From Arthrobacter endolithicus (GTDB taxonomy: Bacteria > Actinomycetota > Actinomycetes > Actinomycetales > Micrococcaceae), in the NCBI RefSeq assembly GCF_026627425.1, contig NZ_JAPNLH010000009.1, positions 1 through 64,000 of the forward strand: a stretch of DNA of 64,000 nt, in the 5' to 3' direction. The notes beneath the pieces were generated by a model. That model was given only the letters and a program-made list of their open reading frames with translations. It had not been told where the DNA came from and ran no database searches. Shown here piece after piece: positions 11,275-19,654 of the stretch. The stretch's first letter is position 1. Each line of letters opens with the position of its first letter. A program made the translations under genes and the position numbers.

Positions 11275-12759
11275 TTAACGGCCCTTGTACGGATCGGCAA
11301 TGCCGATGTATTGGGTCGTGGTGTATTCCGCGATGCCCTCGGAGCCGCCTTCACGGCCCAGGCCGGAATGCTTAACCCCGCCAAAGGGGGCTGCCGCGTT
11401 GGAGATGACGCCGGCGTTGAAGCCGACCATGCCGAACTCCAGCTGTTCGCTCACGCGCAGCAGCCGGGAGAAGTCCTTGGTGTACAGGTAGGCGGCCAGG
11501 CCGTATTCGGTCGAGTTGGCGATCCGGATGGCGTCGTCCTCGTCCGTGAACGTGGTCACAGGGGCCACCGGGCCGAAGATTTCCTGCTGGAGGATCGCTG
11601 CGTCGTTGGGCACGTTGCCCAACACCGTGGGCTGGTAGAAGTAGCCGTCACCATCCACGGCGCTGCCCCCCGTCAGGACCGTGGCACCTGCGGCCACGGC
11701 CTGGGTGACAAGGGCATGGATGCCGGTCCGCGCCTTATCCTCGATCATGGGCCCAACGTCCGTGCCAGCCTCGGTGCCGCGACCAACGGTCAGGGCGCCG
11801 ATGCGCCCGGCCAGCTTCGCCGTAAACTCTTCGGCTACGGACGTGTGGACCAGGAAGCGGTTGGCGGCAGTGCAGGCCTCACCCATATTGCGCATCTTGG
11901 CGGCCATGGCACCGTCAACGGCGTCGTCCATGTCCGCGTCGCCAAAGACAATGAACGGGGCGTTGCCGCCGAGTTCCATCGACGTGCGCAGCACGTTTTC
12001 GGTGGCGGCGGCCATCAACTGCTTTCCTACCGCGGTGGAACCGGTGAAGGAAATTTTGCGCAGCCGCGAATCCTTCAGCAGCGGCCCGGAAATGGACGAG
12101 GCGATGGAGCTGGAGACGACGTTCAGGACGCCGTCGGGAAGGCCCGCTTCCTGCATGATTTGGGCGAACAGCTGCGCTGTCAACGGGGTCAGCTTTGCCG
12201 GCTTGAGCACCATGGTGCAGCCTGCCGCAACGGCCGGGCCCACCTTGCGCGTGGCCATCGCCAGCGGAAAGTTCCACGGAGTGATCAACAGGCACGGACC
12301 CACCGGCTTGTGCTGAACCAGGATCTTGTTCTTGCCTTCCGGCGAGGTCAGATAGCGGCCGTAGTCGCGGACGGCCTCCTCCGAATACCAACGCAGGAAC
12401 TCGGCACCGTAGGATACTTCGCCGCGGGCCTCCGCCAGCGGCTTGCCCATTTCCAGCGTCATCAGCAGGGCGAAGTCCTCGGTCCGTGCCGTAATGAGCT
12501 CAAACGCCTTACGCAGAATTTCGGCGCGCAGCCGCGGCGCCGTCCGGGCCCAGTCGGCCTGCGCGGCGGATGCCGCGTCCAGCGCCGCCAAGGCATCTTC
12601 GCTGGTTCCGTCCGCAATGGACGCCAGCACCTTGCCGGTGGCGGGGTCGTGGACGTCCAGGGTCTTGCCGCCAGACGCCTGGCGCCATTGTCCGTTGATG
12701 AGCAGCCCGGTGGGCACGGAGGCAAGCAGTTCCGCTTCGCGGTCAACTGTAATGGTCAT
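11275..12759 (-). CDS. gabD: Succinate-semialdehyde dehydrogenase (NADP type)
   Basis: Oxidises succinate semialdehyde to succinate. It is last in the hpa operon, and HpaI aldolase immediately upstream (8-base gap) releases pyruvate plus succinate semialdehyde, so the role is the final step of homoprotocatechuate breakdown. The 494-residue length is typical of class I ALDH. Visible motifs are the cofactor-loop sequence TPWNFPLAMATRK, the glutamate in MELGGNAP, the catalytic cysteine in MGEACTAANRF and the C-terminal PFGGVKHSGLGREGG. The same enzyme could also serve GABA catabolism, but no transaminase lies nearby. Confidence 0.9.
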   Translation of the reverse strand: MTITVDREAELLASVPTGLLINGQWRQASGGKTLDVHDPATGKVLASIADGTSEDALAALDAASAAQADWARTAPRLRAEILRKAFELITARTEDFALLMTLEMGKPLAEARGEVSYGAEFLRWYSEEAVRDYGRYLTSPEGKNKILVQHKPVGPCLLITPWNFPLAMATRKVGPAVAAGCTMVLKPAKLTPLTAQLFAQIMQEAGLPDGVLNVVSSSIASSISGPLLKDSRLRKISFTGSTAVGKQLMAAATENVLRTSMELGGNAPFIVFGDADMDDAVDGAMAAKMRNMGEACTAANRFLVHTSVAEEFTAKLAGRIGALTVGRGTEAGTDVGPMIEDKARTGIHALVTQAVAAGATVLTGGSAVDGDGYFYQPTVLGNVPNDAAILQQEIFGPVAPVTTFTDEDDAIRIANSTEYGLAAYLYTKDFSRLLRVSEQLEFGMVGFNAGVISNAAAPFGGVKHSGLGREGGSEGIAEYTTTQYIGIADPYKGR

Positions 12760-12767
12760 GAACTCTC

Positions 12768-13577
12768 CTAATAGCTGGTGGTTGGCCCGGCGTCGGCCGC
12801 CGTGACGTACGTGTTGGCGAGCGCTTCGCTGCCGCGGGCCAACAGGGCCACATCGGCGCCGACCAGAATGAAGTCGACGCCTGCAGCGACGTAGCGGCGG
12901 GCGGTTTCCCGGCCGAAGGCGTTCACGCCCACCGGTTTGCCGGCGGCCTTGGCCACCTTGATGCAGTGTTCGACGGCGGCGATAACGTCGGGATGTTCTT
13001 GCTGTCCCAGCAGGCCCATGGACGCTGCCAGGTCAGACGGCCCGATGAAGACAGCGTCGATCCCGTCCACGGCAACGATCCCGGCCGCGTTTTCCACGGC
13101 CTGGGCGGACTCGATTTGGACCATCACCGTGATGGTTTCCGCGGCCCGGGACAGGTAGTCCGGGATGCGGTTCCACCGCGCAGAGCGGGCCAGAGCAGAG
13201 CCGACACCCCGGACGCCGAGCGGCGGGTAACGGGTGCCGGACACCGCGGCAGCGGCGTCATCGGCCGTGTGGACCATGGGGATCAGCAGCGATTGTGCGC
13301 CGAGGTCCAGATACTGCTTGATCACTACGGGGTCGTTGACCGGCGGTCGCACGACGGCCATGACCGGGTAGCCGTTCACGGCCTGCAGCTGGGCCAGGAT
13401 GGATTCCAGGCCATTGGGGCTGTGCTCGGCGTCGACCAGCAGCCAGTCCAGCCCGGCCCCGGCGCAGATTTCCGCGACCAGCGGGCTGCCGGAACACACC
13501 CACATGCCGGCCAACGGACGGTCCGAGGTGGCCAGCGCGTCCTTGAACGACGGAGCGGGCTTTATTCGAAGCGGCAT
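12768..13577 (-). CDS. hpaI: 4-hydroxy-2-oxoheptane-1,7-dioate aldolase (HpaI/HpcH family)
   Basis: Class II, metal-dependent pyruvate aldolase that splits 4-hydroxy-2-oxoheptanedioate into pyruvate and succinate semialdehyde. 269 residues. Family signatures are LLVDAEHSPNG (base and metal region), VMVQIESAQAVENA (metal-ligand glutamate) and VFIGPSDLAASMG (metal-ligand aspartate). ATG 13577 (MPLRIKPAPSF) overlaps the end of hpaH by 16 bases, indicating translational coupling; a longer upstream reading has no family similarity. Confidence 0.92.
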   Translation of the reverse strand: MPLRIKPAPSFKDALATSDRPLAGMWVCSGSPLVAEICAGAGLDWLLVDAEHSPNGLESILAQLQAVNGYPVMAVVRPPVNDPVVIKQYLDLGAQSLLIPMVHTADDAAAAVSGTRYPPLGVRGVGSALARSARWNRIPDYLSRAAETITVMVQIESAQAVENAAGIVAVDGIDAVFIGPSDLAASMGLLGQQEHPDVIAAVEHCIKVAKAAGKPVGVNAFGRETARRYVAAGVDFILVGADVALLARGSEALANTYVTAADAGPTTSY

Positions 13578-14347
13578 GTGATGGTGCCCAGCTTTCCGTA
13601 GTCGGCGAAGACGGTGTCCCCGGCATGGACCCACATGGGGCGGGTGAACGAGCCGGCGAGGATGAGCTCCCCGGCCTTGAGCACGTCACCGTGCGGGGCG
13701 ATCTTGTTCGCCAGCCAGGACACGCCCTGGGCGGGGTGGTTCAGCACGCCGGCCGCCACCCCGGTTTCTTCCACGGTCTGGTTCTTGTACAGGATGGCGG
13801 AGACCCAGCGGAGGTCGACGTCGTCGGGCTTCACCGGGGTCCCGCCCACCACCATGGCGCCCATGGCGGCGTTGTCGCTGATGGTGTCCACGATGGTCCT
13901 GCCCTCCATTTCGATCCGGGAATCGAGGATTTCCAGCGCCGGCACCACATATTCGGTGGCCCGCAGGACATCGAAAATGGTGGCGTCCGGGCCGGCGACG
14001 TCCTCCTTGAGCAGGAAGGCCAGCTCCACCTCGATGCGCGGGTGCGAGTACTGCTTCCACGCAACAGTGCAGCCGTTCTCCAGGATCATGTCCTTGAAAA
14101 TGACCCCATAGTCCGGCTCCGTGATGCCCGTGGCATATTGCATGGCCTTGGACGTCAGGCCGATCTTGTGCCCGCCCAGCACCCGGCCGGCAGCCTCGCC
14201 GCGTTCACGCCACAGCTGCTGCACACGGTAGGAATCCTCCACCGTCATCTTGGGGTACCGCTGTGTCAGCCGGGGCACCGGAACCCGGCTCCGGCCGGCG
14301 TCCACCAGCTCGTCGGCAATGCGCGCAATGGTGTCATCATCAAGCAT
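13562..14347 (-). CDS. hpaH: 2-oxo-hept-4-ene-1,7-dioate hydratase
   Basis: Hydrates 2-oxohept-4-enedioate to 4-hydroxy-2-oxoheptanedioate, the step before HpaI. 261 residues of the FAH-like hydratase family shared with MhpD/XylJ. It carries the conserved GHKIGLTSKAMQ, the metal-ligand region RIEVELAFLLKEDV, and ALEILDSRI. It starts 12 bases after hpaD ends and overlaps hpaI, firmly inside the operon. XylJ-type hydratases for other meta-cleavage routes look similar, but the neighbours decide. Confidence 0.92.
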   Translation of the reverse strand: MLDDDTIARIADELVDAGRSRVPVPRLTQRYPKMTVEDSYRVQQLWRERGEAAGRVLGGHKIGLTSKAMQYATGITEPDYGVIFKDMILENGCTVAWKQYSHPRIEVELAFLLKEDVAGPDATIFDVLRATEYVVPALEILDSRIEMEGRTIVDTISDNAAMGAMVVGGTPVKPDDVDLRWVSAILYKNQTVEETGVAAGVLNHPAQGVSWLANKIAPHGDVLKAGELILAGSFTRPMWVHAGDTVFADYGKLGTITCRFE

Positions 14348-14359
14348 GTTCTGTCTCCC

Positions 14360-15433
14360 TTAGAGCTGGTTGCCCATTTTGAATCCGCGCTCCTCGCCGG
14401 GTTCGCGGGTGTAGGAGAAGCCGTCGGCGCCGACGGTGACTGCCATCTCGGACGAGTCGGTGCGCTTGATGACGGGCTGCGGATTGCCGTCCAGGTCAAG
14501 CACCAGGGAAGCCTCGGTGTACCAGGAAGGTACTACGGGGTTGCCCCACCAGTCGCGGCGCTGGTTATCGTGGACATCCCAGGTGACGACGGGGTTGTCG
14601 GGGTCACCGGTGTAGTAGTCCTGGGTGTAGATCTCGATGCGGTGGTCGTCCGGGTCCAGGATGTACAGGTAGAAGGCGTTGGAGACGCCGTGGCGGCCGG
14701 GGCCGCGCTCGATCCGGTCCGAGATGCGTAGGGCGCCCATCTTGTCGCAGATGGCGATGATGTTCGCCTTCTCATGCGTGGCAAAGGCGACGTGGTGCAT
14801 GCGGGGGCCGTCGCCGCCGGTCAGGGCGGTGTCGTGGACGGTCTGCTTGCGGTGCATCCAGGCGGCGTAAGTGACGCCGTCGGAGTCTTTGATGTCCTCG
14901 GAGACGCGGAACCCCAAATCCTCCAGATACTTGCGGCCGCGGGGAACGTCAGGGGTGACCTGGTTGAAGTGGTCCAGGCGGACCAGCTCGCCGGCCGTGT
15001 AGAGATCGTAGCGGCGGGTCAACCGTTCCACGTGCGTGGTCTCATAGAAGAACTCGTAGACGAAGCCCAGCGGGTCCTCCACGCGCAGGGCGTCGCCGAT
15101 GCCCTTGACGAAGCCGTCCCTGCGGCGCTCGGTGCGGCAGCCCAGTTCCTTGTAGTAGGCCTCGGCGGCGTCCACCTCGGCCGGGGACTTCACCCGGAAA
15201 GCGGCGGCAGCGATCGCGGCAACCGGGCCCTTGCGCAGCACTAGGTTGTGGTGGATAAACTCCTCGAACGCCCGCAAGTAGATGGTGTTCTCGTCCTCCT
15301 CGGTAACGTGCAGGCCCAGCACGTCCACGTAGAATTCGCGGGACCTGGACAGGTCAGTGACCACCAGTTCCATGTAAGCGCAGCGGACAATGTCCGGAGC
15401 CGGGACGGTGGGGGTGGGGATGAAGTCGGTCAT
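14360..15433 (-). CDS. hpaD: 3,4-dihydroxyphenylacetate (homoprotocatechuate) 2,3-dioxygenase
   Basis: Extradiol ring-cleaving dioxygenase of the VOC superfamily giving 5-carboxymethyl-2-hydroxymuconate semialdehyde. Counting from ATG 15433 the metal ligands fall at His155, His214 and Glu267, with Asn157, His200 and Tyr257 also in place. These are the numbers used for the well-studied Brevibacterium (Fe) and Arthrobacter (Mn, MndD) enzymes, so start and length (357 residues) are secure. The strong ribosome-binding site AGAGGAG precedes the start. Sequence cannot tell whether iron or manganese is used. It sits between hpaE (40-base gap) and hpaH. Confidence 0.96.
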   Translation of the reverse strand: MTDFIPTPTVPAPDIVRCAYMELVVTDLSRSREFYVDVLGLHVTEEDENTIYLRAFEEFIHHNLVLRKGPVAAIAAAAFRVKSPAEVDAAEAYYKELGCRTERRRDGFVKGIGDALRVEDPLGFVYEFFYETTHVERLTRRYDLYTAGELVRLDHFNQVTPDVPRGRKYLEDLGFRVSEDIKDSDGVTYAAWMHRKQTVHDTALTGGDGPRMHHVAFATHEKANIIAICDKMGALRISDRIERGPGRHGVSNAFYLYILDPDDHRIEIYTQDYYTGDPDNPVVTWDVHDNQRRDWWGNPVVPSWYTEASLVLDLDGNPQPVIKRTDSSEMAVTVGADGFSYTREPGEERGFKMGNQL

Positions 15434-15473
15434 GGAGAACTCCTCTTTGAGCAGGGGTGGTTGATCTGGGCGG

Positions 15474-16979
15474 TCAGTTCGTTGCGGAGGCGCCGAATTT
15501 CGGGGTGTGGACGGTGCCGAGCGTGATGTGCACTGCCTGCTGGTCCGTGTAGAAATCGATGGAACGGAAGCCGCCCTCGTGGCCAAGGCCGGACGCCTTC
15601 ACGCCACCAAACGGGGTCCGCAGGTCGCGGACGTTGTGGCTGTTCAGCCACACCATCCCGGCCTCGACGTTTTGGGCAAAGTTGTGGGCCCGGGTCAGGT
15701 TTTGCGTCCAGATGTAGGCGGCCAGGCCGTACTTGACGCCGTTCGCCAAGGCCAGCGCCTCGTCGTCGTTCTCAAAAGGCGTGATGGCGACGACGGGGCC
15801 GAAGATCTCCTCCTGGAAGATCCGGGCCTCGGGCTTTACATCCGCAAACACCGTGGGGGCCACGTAATTGCCGTGCTCCAGGCCTTCTGGACGGCCGCCG
15901 CCGGCGAGCAGGCGGCCCTCGGACTTGCCGATTTCCACGTAGGACATGACCTTGTTGTAGTGCTCTGGGTGAACCAGCGCACCGACCTCGGTCTTGGGGT
16001 CGTGGGGGTCGCCCACCACGATGTGCCTGGCCCGGGCGGCATACTTTTCACAGAATTCGTCGTAGATGGCCCGCTCCACCAGGATGCGGGAGCCAGCCGT
16101 GCAGCGCTCGCCGTTGAGGGAGAAGACGCCGAACAGGGCGGAGTCGATCGCTGCGTCGAGGTCGGCGTCGGCAAATACCACGCAGGGGCTCTTGCCGCCC
16201 AGTTCCATGGACAGGCCCTTGAGGCTGGTGGCGGCGTTGCGGAAGATGGTCTGGCCCGTGGTGGTTTCGCCGGTGAAGGAGATCAGCGGCACGTCCGGGT
16301 GCTTGACCAGTGCGTCACCGGCGTCCTCGCCCAGTCCGTTGACCAGGTTGAAGACACCGTGCGGCAGGCCGGCGTCCTCGAAGATCGTGGCCCACAGCGA
16401 TGCCGAGAGCGGGGTGAACTCGGCGGGCTTGAGCACCACGGTGCAGCCGGAGGCCAGTGCCGGGGCCAGTTTCCAGGATTCCAGCATGAAGGGCGTGTTC
16501 CATGGCGTAATCAGCCCGGCGACGCCGATCGGCTTGCGGTTGACGTAATTGATCTGGGCGCCGGGGACTTTCATGGCGTCGTCGAACTGAGCCACGATCA
16601 GGTCCGCGAAGAAACGGAAGTTCTCCGCCGCACGCAGCGCCTGGCCGCGGGACTGGGTGATGGGCAGGCCGGAGTCAAAGGTTTCCAATTCGGCGAGCCG
16701 TGCCTCCTGGGCCTCGACGGCGTCGGCGATCTTGTTCAGGATGCGGGCGCGCTCCCGCGGCTTCATGCGCGGCCAGGGGCCCTCGTTGAAGGCCTTGGTT
16801 GCGGCGGCTACGGCGAGGTCGATGTCCTCTTTTTGGCCGGCGGCGGCCGTTGCGTAGTTGGTGTTGGAGACAGGATCAAGCACGTTGAAGGTCCCCCCGC
16901 CGACGGAATCGACTTTCTTGCCGTCGATGTAGTGCTGGATGTGCGTGGGAAGATTTTCCGGGATGAAGTGCTCTGCCAT
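15474..16979 (-). CDS. hpaE: 5-carboxymethyl-2-hydroxymuconate semialdehyde dehydrogenase
   Basis: NAD-dependent aldehyde dehydrogenase that oxidises the ring-cleavage product to 5-carboxymethyl-2-hydroxymuconate. 501 residues of the HpaE subfamily. The glutamate lies in MELGGKSP, the catalytic cysteine in GERCTAGSR, and the C-terminal motif is TPFGGVKASGLGHEGG. The ribosome-binding and operon context is good: 30 bases after gntR and 40 before hpaD. The conserved DFYTDQQAVHI tail is typical of HpaE proteins. Confidence 0.93.
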   Translation of the reverse strand: MAEHFIPENLPTHIQHYIDGKKVDSVGGGTFNVLDPVSNTNYATAAAGQKEDIDLAVAAATKAFNEGPWPRMKPRERARILNKIADAVEAQEARLAELETFDSGLPITQSRGQALRAAENFRFFADLIVAQFDDAMKVPGAQINYVNRKPIGVAGLITPWNTPFMLESWKLAPALASGCTVVLKPAEFTPLSASLWATIFEDAGLPHGVFNLVNGLGEDAGDALVKHPDVPLISFTGETTTGQTIFRNAATSLKGLSMELGGKSPCVVFADADLDAAIDSALFGVFSLNGERCTAGSRILVERAIYDEFCEKYAARARHIVVGDPHDPKTEVGALVHPEHYNKVMSYVEIGKSEGRLLAGGGRPEGLEHGNYVAPTVFADVKPEARIFQEEIFGPVVAITPFENDDEALALANGVKYGLAAYIWTQNLTRAHNFAQNVEAGMVWLNSHNVRDLRTPFGGVKASGLGHEGGFRSIDFYTDQQAVHITLGTVHTPKFGASATN

Positions 16980-17009
16980 TGAGGATGTCCTTTTCTTCTG
17001 ATGTGGTTT

Positions 17010-17729
17010 TTAGAGGGAGCGGGCTAGCGGGGCTTTTTCATGAAGCGGGGCGTCCTGCTGGCCACCGGCGTTGCGGGCAAGATAGGCGTCCAGGGTGGCG
17101 GCGCGGTGGGCGCGGGCGGCGCGTTCGACGTCGTCGGCCCCGGCCCCGCTCTCCAGCAGCTTCAGCAGCGCCTCGTGCTCGGCCACTGATTCGCTGGCCC
17201 GGCCCGGGACGTAGTTGAACGTGGAGGAACGCAAGGCCTGCAGCCGGTTCCAGCCGCGGTGGACCAGGTCAAGGATGTGCGGGTTCGGGCAGTTTTCAAA
17301 CAGGACGCTGTGGAACTCCAGGTTCAGCGCTGTGAAGCGGATGGGGTCAAAATGTGCCAGGGACTCGCGCATCGCGGCGTTGACGGCCCGGGCCCTGGCT
17401 ATGTCGGAGCCAGTGATCAGCGGGGCGGACAGTGCGGTGGCGGCACCTTCCACGATGCTCAGGGTCTGCATCGTGTACAGGTACTCGGTGGGGTCGATCC
17501 CGGCCACCGTGGCGCCAACATTCCGCTCGAAGGTGACAAAGCTCTCGGCCTCCAAGCGGCGAATGGCCTCGCGCACCGGCACCACGGAGAAACCGAGGTC
17601 CTCGGCCAGCTTGGCCAGCACCAGCCGGTAGCCGGGGGTGTATTCGCCGCCGAGGATCTTTTCCCTGATGGCGGCGTAGGCCCGCTCGGACTTGCTGCCG
17701 ATTTCGGTGCTCACGGTAGTGCTGCTCAT
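17010..17729 (-). CDS. GntR family regulator, FCD (FadR-type) subfamily
   Basis: 239 residues. The N-terminal winged helix-turn-helix (GSKSERAYAAIREKILGG then SVVPVREAIRRLEAE) is followed by an FCD ligand domain with metal-binding histidines (FHSVLFENC, EHEALL). ATG 17729 overlaps the TGA of the upstream FAH-RraA gene (ATGA), so it is translated as part of the operon it probably controls. A perfect palindrome typical of GntR/FCD sites lies 77 bases upstream of the operon's first gene. The likely ligand is a hydroxyphenylacetate or ring-cleavage intermediate, by inference. Confidence 0.9.
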   Translation of the reverse strand: MSSTTVSTEIGSKSERAYAAIREKILGGEYTPGYRLVLAKLAEDLGFSVVPVREAIRRLEAESFVTFERNVGATVAGIDPTEYLYTMQTLSIVEGAATALSAPLITGSDIARARAVNAAMRESLAHFDPIRFTALNLEFHSVLFENCPNPHILDLVHRGWNRLQALRSSTFNYVPGRASESVAEHEALLKLLESGAGADDVERAARAHRAATLDAYLARNAGGQQDAPLHEKAPLARSL

Positions 17730-19228
17730 GGTTGTGCTGCCGGGTTCGGATGTTTGGCGGCCCATTCGGTGAACCTGGCCTTCCACACGGCGTTCATGGG
17801 GTATAGGCCCTCCACGCTGTTGCCTGCCGCGACCATTTCGGCGATGTAGGTTTCTTCGTACTCCTGGGTGATGGCGTCGTCCGCCACCTCTTCTGCCAAC
17901 GACGGCGGGATGACGAGCACCCCGTCAGCGTCGCCGACGATGATGTCCCCGGGCTGGACGGTGGCACCGCCGCAGGAGATTGTCAGGTCCGTGTCCCAGG
18001 GGATGTGCTTGCGGCCCAGGACCGCCGGGTGGGCGCCGGTGAAGAAGGTGGGCATGTCCAGGGCGGCCACAGCCGCAACGTCCCGGACGCCTCCGTCGGT
18101 GACGATGGCCGTGGCGCCCTTGATCTGCGCGCGCAGGGCCAGGATGTCGCCCACGGTGCCCGTGCCGGGCTCGCCGCGGGCCTCCATCACCAGCACGTCG
18201 CCGTCGTTAAGCGTGTTGATGATGCGCTTCTGGGCGTTGTAGCCGCCGCCGTGCGCCTTGAACAGGTCCTCGCGGTTGGGCACATAGCGCAGCGTGCGGG
18301 CGGTCCCGGCAATCCGGAGCTCGGGGCGGGTGGATTTGAGTCCGTCGATGCTGACGTTGTTCAGCCCGCGCTTGCGAAGCTGGGCGCTCAGGGTAGCCGT
18401 TCCGACGCTGGTCAGCTTGCGCTTGAGCTCGGCGCTGAGGCCCTTCGGTGCCAGGCCGGCAGCTTCAGCGGAACCGTAGGCGTCCTCACGGTCGGCGTCG
18501 GTGGCCTTGGGTCCGTTGCCGAAGTCGGCGAATGGCGTTTCCCCCTGCACGACGACGGTGCGCAGCCGCCCGGTGCTGAATCCTGCAGTGCTTAATCCTG
18601 CAGTGTTCAAGCCCGGTGCGGGGGAGCTGACTTCCACCTCGAGGACGTCGCCGGGCACCGCAACTGAGGAGCCGGCAGGGGTCCCCGTGAGGATGACGTC
18701 GCCCGGTTCCAGCGTCATGAGTTGGGACAGGTCCGCGACGATCTGCCTGAACGGGAAGATCAATCCCGCTGTGGTGTCGTCCTGGACCTGCTCGCCGTTG
18801 ACCCAGGTCCGCACGCGCAGGGCGGCAGGATCGACGTCGGCTGCCGGGATCAGTCCGGGGCCGAAGGGGGTGAAGCCGTCCCCGGACTTGGAGCGGACGT
18901 TGGAGCCCTTGTCCGCGTACTTGAGGTCGTAAACGCCAAGGTCGTTGCTGGCGGTGACGTGACCGACGTGGGACCATGCATCCTCGGGGCTGACCCGTCG
19001 GGCGGCCTTGCCGATCACCAGCGCAATCTCGCCTTCATAGGCGAGCAGCTCGCAGCCGGCGGGGCGTTCAATTTCTGATCCGCTCAGGCTCAGCGACGAC
19101 GACGCCTTGAGGAAATAGGACGGCTTGGCCGGGGTGCGCCCGCGCTGGTCGGCCCGCGACTGATACGCCAAATGCACGGCGATGACCTTGCCGGCCTGCT
19201 TGGCGGTGGCTGCGGTGACTTGTTCCAC
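17726..19228 (-). CDS. FAH-domain isomerase/decarboxylase fused to an RraA-like domain (HpaG-type)
   Basis: 500 residues, first gene of the hpa operon. Residues about 1-205 are one fumarylacetoacetate-hydrolase domain (CELLAYEGEIALVIGK with metal-ligand glutamates, SKSGDGFTPFGPG, GDVILTGTPAGSS). A low-complexity linker with a 15-bp DNA tandem repeat follows. Residues about 255-485 are an RraA/HMG-CHA-aldolase fold (GTATLSAQLRKRG, EARGEPGTGTVGDILALRAQ, GATAIVTDGGVRD). In E. coli HpaG both halves are FAH domains doing isomerisation and decarboxylation. Some RraA-fold enzymes decarboxylate oxaloacetate-like acids, so here the RraA half may supply the decarboxylase step; that is inference. GTG 19228 follows AGGAG by 6 bases. 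Confidence 0.85.
   Translation of the reverse strand: MEQVTAATAKQAGKVIAVHLAYQSRADQRGRTPAKPSYFLKASSSLSLSGSEIERPAGCELLAYEGEIALVIGKAARRVSPEDAWSHVGHVTASNDLGVYDLKYADKGSNVRSKSGDGFTPFGPGLIPAADVDPAALRVRTWVNGEQVQDDTTAGLIFPFRQIVADLSQLMTLEPGDVILTGTPAGSSVAVPGDVLEVEVSSPAPGLNTAGLSTAGFSTGRLRTVVVQGETPFADFGNGPKATDADREDAYGSAEAAGLAPKGLSAELKRKLTSVGTATLSAQLRKRGLNNVSIDGLKSTRPELRIAGTARTLRYVPNREDLFKAHGGGYNAQKRIINTLNDGDVLVMEARGEPGTGTVGDILALRAQIKGATAIVTDGGVRDVAAVAALDMPTFFTGAHPAVLGRKHIPWDTDLTISCGGATVQPGDIIVGDADGVLVIPPSLAEEVADDAITQEYEETYIAEMVAAGNSVEGLYPMNAVWKARFTEWAAKHPNPAAQP
18575..18604. repeat. Two 15-bp tandem repeats in the FAH-RraA linker
   Basis: GCTGAATCCTGCAGT is followed directly by GCTTAATCCTGCAGT, one base different. 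A third, more degenerate unit follows. The repeats are in frame and encode the Thr-Ala-Gly-Leu-Ser-rich linker between the two enzyme domains, pointing to linker growth by slippage. Confidence 0.7.
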
Positions 19229-19654
19229 GAAACTCTCCTGGGCTGAATTTGTTGGGTTTGCTGTGGTCTTAGTGACTGTGACTAGCCGAATTCATCAAGT
19301 ACGAAATCGTATACGATCAAGTTTGCCCTGTAACGCCCGTCACGTCAACCCCTGTGAGCGGTTGGATTTCTCCAGCATGGGCGCATTGTTCATCAGCCCG
19401 GGCCTTGATGGCCTTCACGCCCAAGGTGGGAACCGGCGGTCAGACGGGTCGGTCCGGGCCCGGCCTGTGTCCCTCATGGGCGGCAAATCACTGTCCTGTT
19501 CGGCTGTCCGTCGCCGGCCTGCGGCTGCCCGGCGGGTGAATTCCGGCAATTCGATTTGTCGGGGGATTCGAACTTCGATTGAAGTTGAGCTGCGGGATGG
19601 CCAAGCACGTCAGGGCGCCCGGCCATGCCGGACGCCCTGCGCTCAAGAGACGTG
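19229..19654. promoter_or_regulatory. Promoter region of the hpa operon and downstream flank of the permease gene
   Basis: No gene is supported in this 426-base gap. The part nearest the operon holds the palindrome at 19306-19317 and is relatively A/T-rich (19275-19330), as expected for a promoter. The rest shows no recognisable coding or repeat structure. Confidence 0.5.
19306..19317. promoter_or_regulatory. Candidate operator for the GntR/FCD regulator
   Basis: Perfect 12-base palindrome ATCGTATACGAT, 77 bases upstream of the first hpa gene. Many FCD-type GntR proteins bind ATnGTATACnAT-like sites, so the operon-encoded GntR is the natural partner. Confidence 0.65.

Noticed and set aside
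11203-12771. Open frame of 522 codons on the plus strand
   Set aside because: It is the antisense of the succinate-semialdehyde dehydrogenase gene and shows no family motif.
15507-16982. Open frame of 491 codons on the plus strand
   Set aside because: It is antisense to hpaE; composition is typical of a shadow frame.
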